From positions 1,424,504 through 1,488,503 of the forward strand of contig NZ_JADDXT010000002.1 of the NCBI RefSeq assembly GCF_015330165.1: a stretch of 64,000 nucleotides of DNA, written 5' to 3'. The position numbers and the translations under genes are program-made. Source of the stretch: Zobellia roscoffensis. Its GTDB lineage: Bacteria; Bacteroidota; Bacteroidia; Flavobacteriales; Flavobacteriaceae. Positions 29,300 to 37,675 of this stretch are shown here, piece by piece; positions within the stretch are counted from its first letter, which is position 1; every line of letters begins with the position of its first letter. The notes under the pieces were generated by a model. That model did not search any database and was not told the origin of the DNA. It saw only the letters and a program-made list of their open reading frames with translations.

Positions 29300-29797
29300 T
29301 TAGAATCTCGCATGTTTTGAGAGTTTTGCAATATCGAAAATTAACTTTTCAAATGAATCCTGATTCCAAAATCTAGGATGCATAAATCCGTGAGCAACGC
29401 TATTTCGATTATCTCCAGTATCGGTTGGGTCAGATTGTGAGAAATAGGACTTTATTTCTGGTAAAATTTCAACAAATTCTGGGTTACTATCTTTATTTTC
29501 CTCAATCGCTAAATAGATTAATTTAGTACCGACTTTTCTATATTTTTTCAACTTTCCGTCCGTATTGACTAATTCTCTGCCATATTCACTTGTTGTCGAC
29601 CTAATTAATTCTTCTAAATATGAATACGCAAAAGGAGTTAATATAGAAAAGGACTCCGGAAAAGACAGGTAAACTTTTTTAAGTACTATCCAATCCGGTC
29701 CCCAATTCCATAGATGAGTATGGTTGTAAATTTCGTCAAATGCGTCATTTAATTCCATCAAAGTTTTCTTTAGTTTAAGCTCAAGACATAAATACAA
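29300..29797 (-). CDS. hypothetical protein with a HEPN-like Rx4H motif
   Basis: This 165-residue protein is not recognised; an alternative start at Met14 (29758) is possible. It looks mostly helical, with a C-terminal GDNRNSVAHGFMHPRFW in which Arg131 and His136 form the R-x4-H motif and the RNxxAHG context seen in HEPN-domain RNases of toxin and defence systems. No nucleotidyltransferase (MNT) antitoxin gene lies next to it. It is low in G+C and sits beside the REP/transposase region, so it may be a recently acquired accessory gene. The HEPN assignment is an inference from one motif. Confidence 0.55.
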   Translation of the reverse strand: MYLCLELKLKKTLMELNDAFDEIYNHTHLWNWGPDWIVLKKVYLSFPESFSILTPFAYSYLEELIRSTTSEYGRELVNTDGKLKKYRKVGTKLIYLAIEENKDSNPEFVEILPEIKSYFSQSDPTDTGDNRNSVAHGFMHPRFWNQDSFEKLIFDIAKLSKHARF

Positions 29798-29879
29798 GTA
29801 TGTTATTCTATAAGAAAAATATAAAAAAAATCGTTTCTACATCAGGTGATATATTGTAGATTAAACTTGTTTATTGACC

Positions 29880-29908
29880 CTGCTACCGCAAGCATCACGC
29901 TCCTTTCT
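29880..29908 (+). repeat. degenerate REP-like copy
   Basis: GCTACCGCAAGCATCACGCT resembles the REP at 30106-30134 (the shared core is CGCAAGCATCA), but its 3' arm no longer pairs. It lies 34 bp beyond the duplicated kinase fragment. Confidence 0.4.
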
Positions 29909-29944
29909 GTTTCAAAATACTTCAAGGGAAATGACAGAAGAATC

Positions 29945-30142
29945 TTAAAAATACCGTTGCAATATTTCCGTAACCGAAGTTTTATAAGAACTTCCAAAAA
30001 GGTTTAAATGCACTAAGATATAGTAAAGCTGGTAAATATCTATTCGTTCTTTTTCATTACCAATTGGTGCAAAATGTTCTTGATAGGCATTATAGAAAGA
30101 AGCCTCCGCTAGCGCAAGCATCATGCTTGTGCCGTCAAACAT
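29945..30142 (-). pseudogene. duplicated 3' fragment of the fructosamine kinase gene
   Basis: The 65-residue reading frame ends in 53 residues nearly identical to the C-terminus of the kinase at 30844-31707 (SFYNAYQEHFAPIGN...EILQRYF); differences are E/K, I/T, I/L and T/A. In DNA, 29942-30103 matches 30842-31003 with about nine substitutions in 160 bp. Upstream of the match the frame runs into a REP hairpin, so there is no N-terminal kinase part and no likely function. It marks one border of the REP/transposase segment. Confidence 0.85.
30106..30134 (+). repeat. REP hairpin downstream of the RAYT gene
   Basis: This 29-nt imperfect palindrome starts CCGCTAGCGC and ends TTGTGCCG. It pairs over about nine positions around a TCA loop. 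It is the inverted partner of 30759-30787 and lies 20 bp beyond the RAYT stop. Confidence 0.75.
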
Positions 30143-30153
30143 TTGCCTTAAGC

Positions 30154-30726
30154 CTATTTGTCTAGCATACCCAATATAATACCTTCATTATCAATTTTCA
30201 ATACGGTGTCATCATCTGCATAATTTCTCGCACTGCTGTATTTCCAATCTACAGGATTAGTAACAAAACCAGCCTGTACAGGGTTGTTATGTATATAGTC
30301 TATTTTTTGTTTTATAACCTTATTACTCCATAGTTCAATAGGCTTATTGTGTTGCTGCCAGAACTGTTTTTCATTCACATTACTTTTCTTTTTCCCAGCT
30401 CTTTTCATCATCCAAAGCATCCACTCTTTTCTGCTTTCTTGTGGATTATCTTCAATTTCCTTAATCAGCTTTCTTGCTGTGAAACCCTTAAAGTCCCTAA
30501 GTAGACCGGAAGGGTCGTCATTATTGGATCTGAAAACCAAATGTATATGGCTTGACATGAAACAATAAGCGAAGACTTCCATGCCTTTTTCTTTTCTACA
30601 ATAGGTTATGCTTTCTTCTAGAATTGAGAAATATTCTTGTCTCGTAAATATATCCATCCAGTATACCGTAGCGAAGCTTACAAAGTAGGCTGAGGTCGGG
30701 TTATTAAACTTATATTTTCTACTCAT
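30154..30726 (-). CDS. REP-associated tyrosine transposase (RAYT, Y1/IS200-like)
   Basis: This 190-residue Y1 single-strand DNA transposase-like protein has the HUH pair in MSSHIHLVFRS (His-Ile-His). The candidate catalytic tyrosine is in KIDYIHNNPVQAGFV, and the family-typical N-terminus is SAYFVSFATVYWMDIFTRQEY. RAYTs are domesticated relatives of IS200/IS605 transposases that bind and process REP hairpins. Here inverted REP hairpins stand on both sides (30106-30134 and 30759-30787). The frame is intact. It lies within a 160-bp direct duplication of the neighbouring kinase 3' end. Confidence 0.9.
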   Translation of the reverse strand: MSRKYKFNNPTSAYFVSFATVYWMDIFTRQEYFSILEESITYCRKEKGMEVFAYCFMSSHIHLVFRSNNDDPSGLLRDFKGFTARKLIKEIEDNPQESRKEWMLWMMKRAGKKKSNVNEKQFWQQHNKPIELWSNKVIKQKIDYIHNNPVQAGFVTNPVDWKYSSARNYADDDTVLKIDNEGIILGMLDK

Positions 30727-30758
30727 TGTTTGTTTGCTCTTATTCTGTTTACTCTAAA

Positions 30759-30787
30759 CGACACGAGCGAGACGCTCGCGCTAGCAA
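30759..30787 (-). repeat. REP hairpin upstream of the RAYT gene
   Basis: Read on the minus strand, this 29-mer matches the REP at 30106-30134 at 21 of 29 positions. Two paired positions change together (A-T to G-C), so the stem is kept. The core stem is CGAGCG/CGCTCG with loop AGA. Confidence 0.75.
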
Positions 30788-30843
30788 AGCACTTTGTAAT
30801 CGAGAGTAATCTACTAATCAGGTATTTAAATGTAAGTAAAAAC

Positions 30844-31707
30844 TTAAAAATACCGTTGCAATATTTCCGTAACCGAAGCTTTATAAGAACTTCCAAATAG
30901 GTTTAAATGCACTAAGAGATAGTAAAGTTGGTAGATATCCGTTCGTTCTTTTTTATTACCAATTGGCGCAAAATGTTCTTGATAGGCATTATAGAAAGAA
31001 GCATCAAAACCTCCAAATAATTGTGTCATGGCCAAATCTACTTCATGATGACCAAAATACACCGCTGGGTCTATTAAATAAGGGGTTCCATTTGTCGCTA
31101 TTAGATAGTTTCCGCTCCATAAATCGCCATGTACTAAAGATGGTTTTGTGTTCGGAAATAAATTTTTACAGTTTTGCAATAGCTTACTTTTCGTAGGGAT
31201 TTCGTTATTATTAAGCTTACCTGCCACTTTTGCCAGTTGCAATTGGGGCGCCAGTCGTTCTTGAACAAAGAAATCGGCCCATTCCAGATGATTGGAATTG
31301 GACTGCTCAAGATTGCCAATATAATTGTCCGTGGAAAACCCAAATTTGTTTTGGGTCGTATGGTGGTGTAGGGCTGCCAGTTGATGGCCCAAAAGTTCGA
31401 AGTCGGTTTCTGAAGGGCGTTTGGCTTCAATATAATCCATCACCAAAAAACCGCCTTTTTCTAAGGGTTCACAGAGTAAAATATTGGGTACGCTTATCGT
31501 TTTGGATTGGGCAATGGCTTGTAAACCCAATTTTTCGGCCTTAAACAGCTCATAGCCATTTTCTCCTCGGTTTATCTTACAAAAGAAACGTTCGGTTTCT
31601 GTTTCCAACAAATAGGCTTCGGAAATATCACCTCCAGAAACGGGTTGAATATCTTGAATATTCACACAAAGTAGATAGGCTATATGTTCCTTTAAGTCTT
31701 TATCCAC
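30844..31707 (-). CDS. fructosamine kinase family protein
   Basis: The 287-residue protein is full length for the fructosamine-3-kinase/ketosamine-3-kinase family, which phosphorylates sugar adducts on protein lysines so that they decompose (deglycation). The kinase-like features are an N-terminal nucleotide-binding region (VSGGDISEAYLLETETERFFCKIN), the catalytic loop LVHGDLWSGNYL and the DPA metal motif in YLIDPAVYFGHHEVDLAMTQLFGG. The 3'-most 160 bp are duplicated beyond the adjacent RAYT gene, but this copy is intact. It is separated from the quinoprotein gene by 33 bp and may be co-transcribed with it. Confidence 0.9.
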   Translation of the reverse strand: MDKDLKEHIAYLLCVNIQDIQPVSGGDISEAYLLETETERFFCKINRGENGYELFKAEKLGLQAIAQSKTISVPNILLCEPLEKGGFLVMDYIEAKRPSETDFELLGHQLAALHHHTTQNKFGFSTDNYIGNLEQSNSNHLEWADFFVQERLAPQLQLAKVAGKLNNNEIPTKSKLLQNCKNLFPNTKPSLVHGDLWSGNYLIATNGTPYLIDPAVYFGHHEVDLAMTQLFGGFDASFYNAYQEHFAPIGNKKERTDIYQLYYLLVHLNLFGSSYKASVTEILQRYF

Positions 31708-31740
31708 GGTACTAAGTGTATGACATTAACAATGTCTTTT

Positions 31741-33870
31741 TCAATCCAATGAAAAAGCAATAATGGTATTCCCCTTTTCGGTTCCTAATTTTCCACCACC
31801 ACAGGCTAGAGCAATAAATTGCTTTCCGTTTACTTCATATAAGGCAGGTGTTGCAAAGGCTGGGGCAGGTAGTTTATATTCCCACAATTTGGCTCCGGTA
31901 TGTTTGTCGAAAACCCTAAAATAACCGTCGCGGGTAGCAGCTATAAACAGGAGTCCGTTTTCCGTAATTACAGGACCTCCGTAGTTTTCTGTTCCTGTTC
32001 CGGTGATGCCTTTTTCCAAGAGTTCCGGGGATTCGCCCAAAACAATAGACCAAATATACTTTCCGGTATTTAAATTGATGGCATGCATTGTCCCCCATGG
32101 CGGGTCTATGGCGGGCAGGCCATTTTTATCCAGAAACTTGGTGTAACCTAGATGTTTGTAAGGCGTGCGGTATCCTTTTTCGGAATTCATATTTTCCGCA
32201 ACGTTATGTTTAATTTCCTGATTGAACAGAAAACGAATAAGTGCATCTTTTTCTTTCTGTTTTAATTGTGGAAAACCCGTCATCATCCCTTTCCCGTTTG
32301 CAATGATAGAAGAGATTTCATCTCTAGATTTACGGAGTTCAATATCTACCAATGAAGGAAATCCACTTGCGGCCAGTCCTTTTCTATCCGTTTGATGACA
32401 ACTTACGCAATATTGGGTATAGGTAGCCTCGCCCAAAGGCAAGGTTTCTAGCTTGGTGTCGTTTACGCCCATTTGCATAATCCAGGGCATCTCGTTGGAA
32501 TTCACATAAATAATTCCTTCTTCGGGGTCGGCCGCTGTCCCGCCCCATTCCGCTGCTCCATCGTAACCGGGTAAAAGTAAGACAGGCTCTAAACTTGGTG
32601 GAGCATAGATGCGTTTGTCCAGTTTACTTAGAATGGCTTTAAGGGAATCCGGGTTTTCCGCATATGGACTCACATTGTTTTCTGTGATGTTTGTGGATTG
32701 GCGTGCAAAAGGTTTCGGTTTTACGGGAATGGGTTGGGTGGGCCAAGTCTCCTCACCGTTCAAATTAGACGATGGTACAGGAACTTCTTCGATATCAAAA
32801 AGGGGTTCGCCCGTTTTTCGGTCAAAAACATACACATAACCTTGTTTGGTAACCTGAGCTACGGCAGCAATTTTTTCACCTTCTCGCTCTACCATCAAAA
32901 GATTGGGCGGGGCAGGAGGGTCACGGTCCCATAAATCATGATGTGTAAATTGAAAGTGCCATAGCCTTTTGCCCGTATTCGCATCCAAAGCCAACAGGCA
33001 GTCAGAATAAAGGTTGCTTCCTTTTCGGGCTCCCCCATAAAAATCTGGCGCGGCGGAACCTATAGGCGCATAAATGATTTCCAGTTCTTCGTCTACCGCC
33101 ATACCGGCCCAATTGTTAGCCGCGCCCACCTCATCACTTAAATAGGCATTTTCTTCCCACGTATCATAGCCTTCCTCCTCAGGATGCGGAATGGTATGAA
33201 AAACCCATTCTACGGCACCTGTAATGACGTTGAACGCCATAAGATTTCCAGGAGCGGCACCAGAACCTTCCGAGAGCCTAAGGGGCATTACAATTAGGTT
33301 TTTGAAAATGGTTCCGGGCGTATTGGATATTACGAACTTCTCCCGTGCACTTTCGGGCATTCCTGAACGCAGGTCTATTTTACCGTTATCGCCAAAAGTG
33401 GATATGGGCTTTCCCGTTAGGGCATCCAAAGCAAAAAGATGAGGTCCGCGTGTACAGAGAATCCGCTTGTCATCGCCCTGTTCCCAATAGGACACTCCTC
33501 TACTGGTAGAATGCCAAACTTGTATGGAATCGCCAAACTGCCAAATTTCCTTACCCGTTTTGGCATTTAAAGCTACCACTCTGAGTGCTGCGGTAACCCC
33601 GTAAAGTATACTATCTACCACCAAGGGGTTCATCTGCATCTGGCCCCAATCTGCCGCTTCATATGTCCAGGCCACTTTTAGGTCTTTTACATTGTCCTTG
33701 GTAAACTCGGAAAGGGTGGAGTAGTGACTACGGCCCGGGTCGCCCAAATAGGAGGACCATGTGGTATAGGCCTTATTTACCGGTTCTTGTTTTGAATCTG
33801 ATTGACAACTAAAAAGCACAATACCCAGAACAGTGCATAACACGGGTAAAACTAATTTTTTTGAAAACAT
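31741..33870 (-). CDS. PQQ-dependent dehydrogenase-like lipoprotein with inserted cytochrome c domain
   Basis: This 709-residue protein has a lipoprotein signal (GIVLFSC, Cys23). It has the beta-propeller pattern of quinoprotein alcohol/glucose dehydrogenases, with repeated blade motifs such as VVALNAKTGKEIWQFG, LLALDANTGKRLWHFQ and YVFDRKTGEPLFD. Between blades (about residues 470-560) lies a cytochrome c domain with heme motif CVSCH and a distal methionine region (GKGMMTGFPQL); the propeller then resumes. Such enzymes oxidise sugars or alcohols in the periplasm and pass electrons to the respiratory chain. Substrate is unknown; PQQ synthesis genes are not in the window. Confidence 0.88.
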   Translation of the reverse strand: MFSKKLVLPVLCTVLGIVLFSCQSDSKQEPVNKAYTTWSSYLGDPGRSHYSTLSEFTKDNVKDLKVAWTYEAADWGQMQMNPLVVDSILYGVTAALRVVALNAKTGKEIWQFGDSIQVWHSTSRGVSYWEQGDDKRILCTRGPHLFALDALTGKPISTFGDNGKIDLRSGMPESAREKFVISNTPGTIFKNLIVMPLRLSEGSGAAPGNLMAFNVITGAVEWVFHTIPHPEEEGYDTWEENAYLSDEVGAANNWAGMAVDEELEIIYAPIGSAAPDFYGGARKGSNLYSDCLLALDANTGKRLWHFQFTHHDLWDRDPPAPPNLLMVEREGEKIAAVAQVTKQGYVYVFDRKTGEPLFDIEEVPVPSSNLNGEETWPTQPIPVKPKPFARQSTNITENNVSPYAENPDSLKAILSKLDKRIYAPPSLEPVLLLPGYDGAAEWGGTAADPEEGIIYVNSNEMPWIMQMGVNDTKLETLPLGEATYTQYCVSCHQTDRKGLAASGFPSLVDIELRKSRDEISSIIANGKGMMTGFPQLKQKEKDALIRFLFNQEIKHNVAENMNSEKGYRTPYKHLGYTKFLDKNGLPAIDPPWGTMHAINLNTGKYIWSIVLGESPELLEKGITGTGTENYGGPVITENGLLFIAATRDGYFRVFDKHTGAKLWEYKLPAPAFATPALYEVNGKQFIALACGGGKLGTEKGNTIIAFSLD

Positions 33871-33934
33871 ATAGGAGAAAGTATAGCTTTCCTAAATGTA
33901 GGCAAAAACTGAAAACTAGGGTGTAATCAAATTT

Positions 33935-36358
33935 CTACCAATCTAACTCTACTGTTTCATTGGGTTTTAGAGTAATCTTTTTCTGTTTACTTCCGTGTTT
34001 TAAAACGGTAGCTCCTCCGGTAACGGAATGTATTTTTACTTTAGTTGGTACTTTGTTGCTCCAAGTAATGGCAATTTCAAAATTTCCACGGGCTTTTAGA
34101 CCTTCAACGGAGCCATTGGCCCACACATCTGGTAAAGCAGGTAAAAGCTGAATCTCTTTCAAAGAGGACTGTACCAACATTTCTACAACTGCAGCGGCAC
34201 CACCAAAATTCCCGTCAATTTGGAAGGGCGGGTGTGCATCAAACAAGTTGGGATACGTTCCGCCTCCTTTTTCATAAGAAGCCCGTACACCATCTGGGGC
34301 AACATAACGCAACAGTTCACGATATTGTTTGTACGCTCGGTTTCCATCTAACAATCTAGCCCAAAGATTAATGCGCCATCCTTTTGACCAGCCAGTAGTT
34401 TCATCGCCCTTAATGTTTAAAGTGGTCCTTGTAGCATCTGCCAATTCCGGTGTTTTTTCCGGACTGATATGATGCCCAGGGTACAAGCCGTACAAGTGTG
34501 ACTGGTGACGGTGTTTGGGATCTACGTCTTTCCAGTCATGGTACCATTCTTGTAAATTTCCTTTTTTTCCTACTTGGTACGGATATAGTTTGGCAAGCGC
34601 CTTTTCTAGTCGAGTTCTGAATTCCACATCGGTTTTTAGGGTTTCTGACGCTGCTATAGTCTGTTGAAAGCATTCCCTAATCATGGCAAGGTCGGATGTT
34701 GAACCGTACAAGGTTGCACCTTCATATCCGTCTGGAGTAATAAATTTATTTTCGGGTGATGTTCCAGGGGAAGTCACCAAATTTCCTTTTTCATCTTCCA
34801 CGAGCCATTCCAAACAAAACTCTGCCGCTCCTTTCAGCAGGGGGTAGGCTTTATCCTGTAGAAAATCCAGATCTTGAGAAAACGTATAGTGTTCCCATAA
34901 ATGCGAGCTTAACCAGGTTCCGCCCATATTCCAGTTGGCCCAATTGATTCCACCTTCACCAAAGTCGCCCACAGGATTACTCATTGCCCAAATATCCGAG
35001 TTATGGCATGCGGCCCATCCACCGGCAGCGTAAAAGGTTTTGGCGGTTACTTTACCTGTTTTGGCTATATTTTCTATAAAGCCCAACATAGGCTGGTGCA
35101 TTTCGGAAAGATTCGCGTTCTCTGCTAACCAATAGTTTTCTTCGGCATTGATGTTTAAAGTGTAATTACTGCTCCATGGCGGTCTTATGTACGGATTCCA
35201 AATACCCTGTAAGTTGGCAGGCACATTTGGTGTTCTAGAACTGGAAATCAGCAAATACCGCCCATATTGAAAATAGAGTACTTCCAGGTTTTTGTCTTCT
35301 TCGCCTTTAGCATAGCGCTTTAAGCGTTCGTCTGTAGGCAGGTCTTCCGCAGTAGTTTTTCCCAGGTCTAAATGCACTCGGTTAAAATATTTTTGATGGT
35401 CTTTAAGGTGGTTGTTCAATATGGCATCAAAAGATTTTGAGTTTGCTTTTGATAGTTGTGAGGCAGCAATGGCTTTATGGTCTGCACCTTCGGTAGCGGG
35501 GTTTTTATCAAAACCGTTGAAACTCGTGGCTATGGAAATATAGATAACAGCTTCCGTAGCATTTTTTAAGGCAACCGATTTGTCTGTGCTTACCAATTCT
35601 CCGTCCGTATTCTGTATTTTAAAAAGCGAAGTAAAACGTGTACCTCTATTAGGGTCAAACTGAACTGGGTTCGGGATTTTACCGCGGTAACTGGGTTCTA
35701 CATGATAAGGGGCGTAACCGCTTACTTCTAGAGTAGATTCGTTACTCGTAACCTCATATTTAAGCAAACTGTTAAATCCAATATTAAAATTAAGCGCTCC
35801 TTTTTTACTGCTCTTTAGTCGGATGACCATGGTTTGCGCTTCATGGGAAATAAGATACTCACGAGTAAAAGTTACGCCATCTACTTCATAGGTTACGGTA
35901 GAAAGCGCTTTTTCTAATTCAAGCTGACGGTTGTAGGAGATGGGCTGGTTCTTATGTTCAAAATTTAAGTATACGGTACCTAAAGGCATGTAGGATTGAG
36001 AGAAGCTTCCCTGTAGTTTGGTTTGTAAAGAATCTGCCAGTTTATAATTTTCGTTTTTTAGCGCTTCGCGGATTTCTGGAACGTTTTTATATGCTTCCGG
36101 ACTCATGTTTGGGTCCACAGGTTCGCCGCTCCAAAGTGTAGCATCGTTTAAATAAATAGAATCGGTAGCAACACCGCCAAAAATTGATGCTCCTGCCTTT
36201 CCGTTTCCTATTACCAAAGTTTCTTCAAAATGTTCGGCCGGCCGGTCAAACCAAAGTGAATTTGAAGATTGTGAAGAGAGAAGGTTTACTGAGACCAAGG
36301 TAAATAATATGGATAGTACAAATACTTTTTTTAGCAAACTAATGAACGGCTTTATCAT
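33935..36358 (-). CDS. GH95 family glycoside hydrolase (alpha-L-fucosidase/galactosidase-like)
   Basis: The 807-residue exported enzyme is annotated from the ATG at 36358, which gives a clean signal peptide (MIKPFISLLKKVFVLSILFT); an upstream in-frame start at 36403 adds an unlikely Cys-rich leader. GH95 hallmarks are the N-terminal WFDRPAEHFEETLVIGNGK, the LNDATLWSGEP segment, the (alpha/alpha)6 barrel with LQGIWNPYIRPPWSSNYTLN and NAEENYWLAE, and the catalytic GDETTGWSKGWRINLWARL region. The family removes alpha-1,2-L-fucose or alpha-L-galactose from glycans and algal polysaccharides by inversion. No SusC/SusD pair is nearby, so it does not belong to a standard polysaccharide utilisation locus. 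Confidence 0.9.
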   Translation of the reverse strand: MIKPFISLLKKVFVLSILFTLVSVNLLSSQSSNSLWFDRPAEHFEETLVIGNGKAGASIFGGVATDSIYLNDATLWSGEPVDPNMSPEAYKNVPEIREALKNENYKLADSLQTKLQGSFSQSYMPLGTVYLNFEHKNQPISYNRQLELEKALSTVTYEVDGVTFTREYLISHEAQTMVIRLKSSKKGALNFNIGFNSLLKYEVTSNESTLEVSGYAPYHVEPSYRGKIPNPVQFDPNRGTRFTSLFKIQNTDGELVSTDKSVALKNATEAVIYISIATSFNGFDKNPATEGADHKAIAASQLSKANSKSFDAILNNHLKDHQKYFNRVHLDLGKTTAEDLPTDERLKRYAKGEEDKNLEVLYFQYGRYLLISSSRTPNVPANLQGIWNPYIRPPWSSNYTLNINAEENYWLAENANLSEMHQPMLGFIENIAKTGKVTAKTFYAAGGWAACHNSDIWAMSNPVGDFGEGGINWANWNMGGTWLSSHLWEHYTFSQDLDFLQDKAYPLLKGAAEFCLEWLVEDEKGNLVTSPGTSPENKFITPDGYEGATLYGSTSDLAMIRECFQQTIAASETLKTDVEFRTRLEKALAKLYPYQVGKKGNLQEWYHDWKDVDPKHRHQSHLYGLYPGHHISPEKTPELADATRTTLNIKGDETTGWSKGWRINLWARLLDGNRAYKQYRELLRYVAPDGVRASYEKGGGTYPNLFDAHPPFQIDGNFGGAAAVVEMLVQSSLKEIQLLPALPDVWANGSVEGLKARGNFEIAITWSNKVPTKVKIHSVTGGATVLKHGSKQKKITLKPNETVELDW

Positions 36359-36528
36359 GAAAATAGAAGTATGTAAAATTAGACGGCAGCAAGATAGCGG
36401 CAATTAGTAAACGACAATGGTATTATTTTTTCTAAATTAGAGCAAATTTCAACCTAAACGGCCCTATTTGTCAAGTTAGGATGAAAAATGACAAAAAAAA
36501 TAAAATCCTAACCTGACCCAACCAGCCT

Positions 36529-37635
36529 ATGTCTCAATTAGCGGAAAATGTCTCAAAACGTCTTTTTTCTTTGGACGTTTTTCGTGGACTCACCATGTTT
36601 TTATTGATTGCCGAAGCGGCAGGATTTCACCATAATTTTTCGGAACTGACTGAAGGAACTATGTTTTCCGGTCTTGCACATCAATTACATCATCACCCGT
36701 GGAACGGACTCTGGTTTTGGGATTTGATTCAGCCTTTCTTTATGTTCATTGTTGGTGTAGCAATGCCTTTTTCTTTACGAAAGCGTTTAGCTTCGGGAGA
36801 TAGAATAGGGGTCACCAAACATATTTTACGCAGATGCTTTTTATTGTTCGCGTTTGGTGTATTGTTGCATTGTGTTTATAGTCACGCACTAGTTTGGGAG
36901 CTTTGGAACGTACTGGTACAATTAGCTTTTACTATTCTCATAGCCTATGCAATTATGAATTTGCCGAATAAAATACAAATCGGTATATCATTAGGTTTGC
37001 TTGTGCTTACGGAGATATTGTATCGTGCATACAATCCGGAAGCACCTTATGCACAAGGTCACGAAAGTTTCGGTTCGTATATAGATATGTTGGTAATGGG
37101 GCAGGTAAATGATGGGTATTGGGTCTTTGTAAACTTTATTCCAACAGCGGCCCATACCATTTGGGGTGTTGTTTGTGGACGGATTTTACTATCTCATATA
37201 TCGGTAAAAGAAAAACTTAAACCTTTTTTAATTTGGGGAACAGCATTGGTAGTTCTTGGTTTTTCGATGGATTTTGCAGGCATCACACCGATTGTAAAAC
37301 GTATTGCAACAAGTTCTTTTACCTTGGCATCAGGTGGCTTGGCTATTTTGACATTAACACTTTTCTATTGGCTTATTGATATAAAAGGATATCAAAAGAA
37401 TTGGCTTAAGATTTTCTCTGTAGTGGGCACTAACTCTATTTTTATCTATCTCTTTGCCGAGACAGTGGGCGTACAGTGGTTTAGGGGATTTGGACAAATC
37501 TGGACAGAAGGCTTGCTTGCACCCATTGGTATTTCCGAAAAAGTAATTATGGTCATCAATGCTTTCTTTGTACTGTACATCTTTTGGTACATAACTTACT
37601 TTTTGGACAAACATAAGGTGTATTTTAAAGTATAG
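36529..37635 (+). CDS. DUF5009/HGSNAT-like membrane acyltransferase
   Basis: This 368-residue polytopic membrane protein has about ten hydrophobic helices. Its N-terminus, KRLFSLDVFRGLTMFLLIAEAAG, and the WDLIQPFFMFIVGVAMPFSL segment are typical of the DUF5009/heparan-alpha-glucosaminide N-acetyltransferase-like family (NagX in some annotations). Members probably move an acetyl group across the membrane to sugar acceptors, but bacterial substrates are not established. It starts 170 bp from the divergent GH95 gene and is followed after 40 bp by a DUF1080 lipoprotein; a link to glycan use is likely but unproven. Confidence 0.82.
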   Translation: MSQLAENVSKRLFSLDVFRGLTMFLLIAEAAGFHHNFSELTEGTMFSGLAHQLHHHPWNGLWFWDLIQPFFMFIVGVAMPFSLRKRLASGDRIGVTKHILRRCFLLFAFGVLLHCVYSHALVWELWNVLVQLAFTILIAYAIMNLPNKIQIGISLGLLVLTEILYRAYNPEAPYAQGHESFGSYIDMLVMGQVNDGYWVFVNFIPTAAHTIWGVVCGRILLSHISVKEKLKPFLIWGTALVVLGFSMDFAGITPIVKRIATSSFTLASGGLAILTLTLFYWLIDIKGYQKNWLKIFSVVGTNSIFIYLFAETVGVQWFRGFGQIWTEGLLAPIGISEKVIMVINAFFVLYIFWYITYFLDKHKVYFKV

Positions 37636-37675
37636 AACTCATATCTCAAATATAATTTTACTCAATCAGAACACT

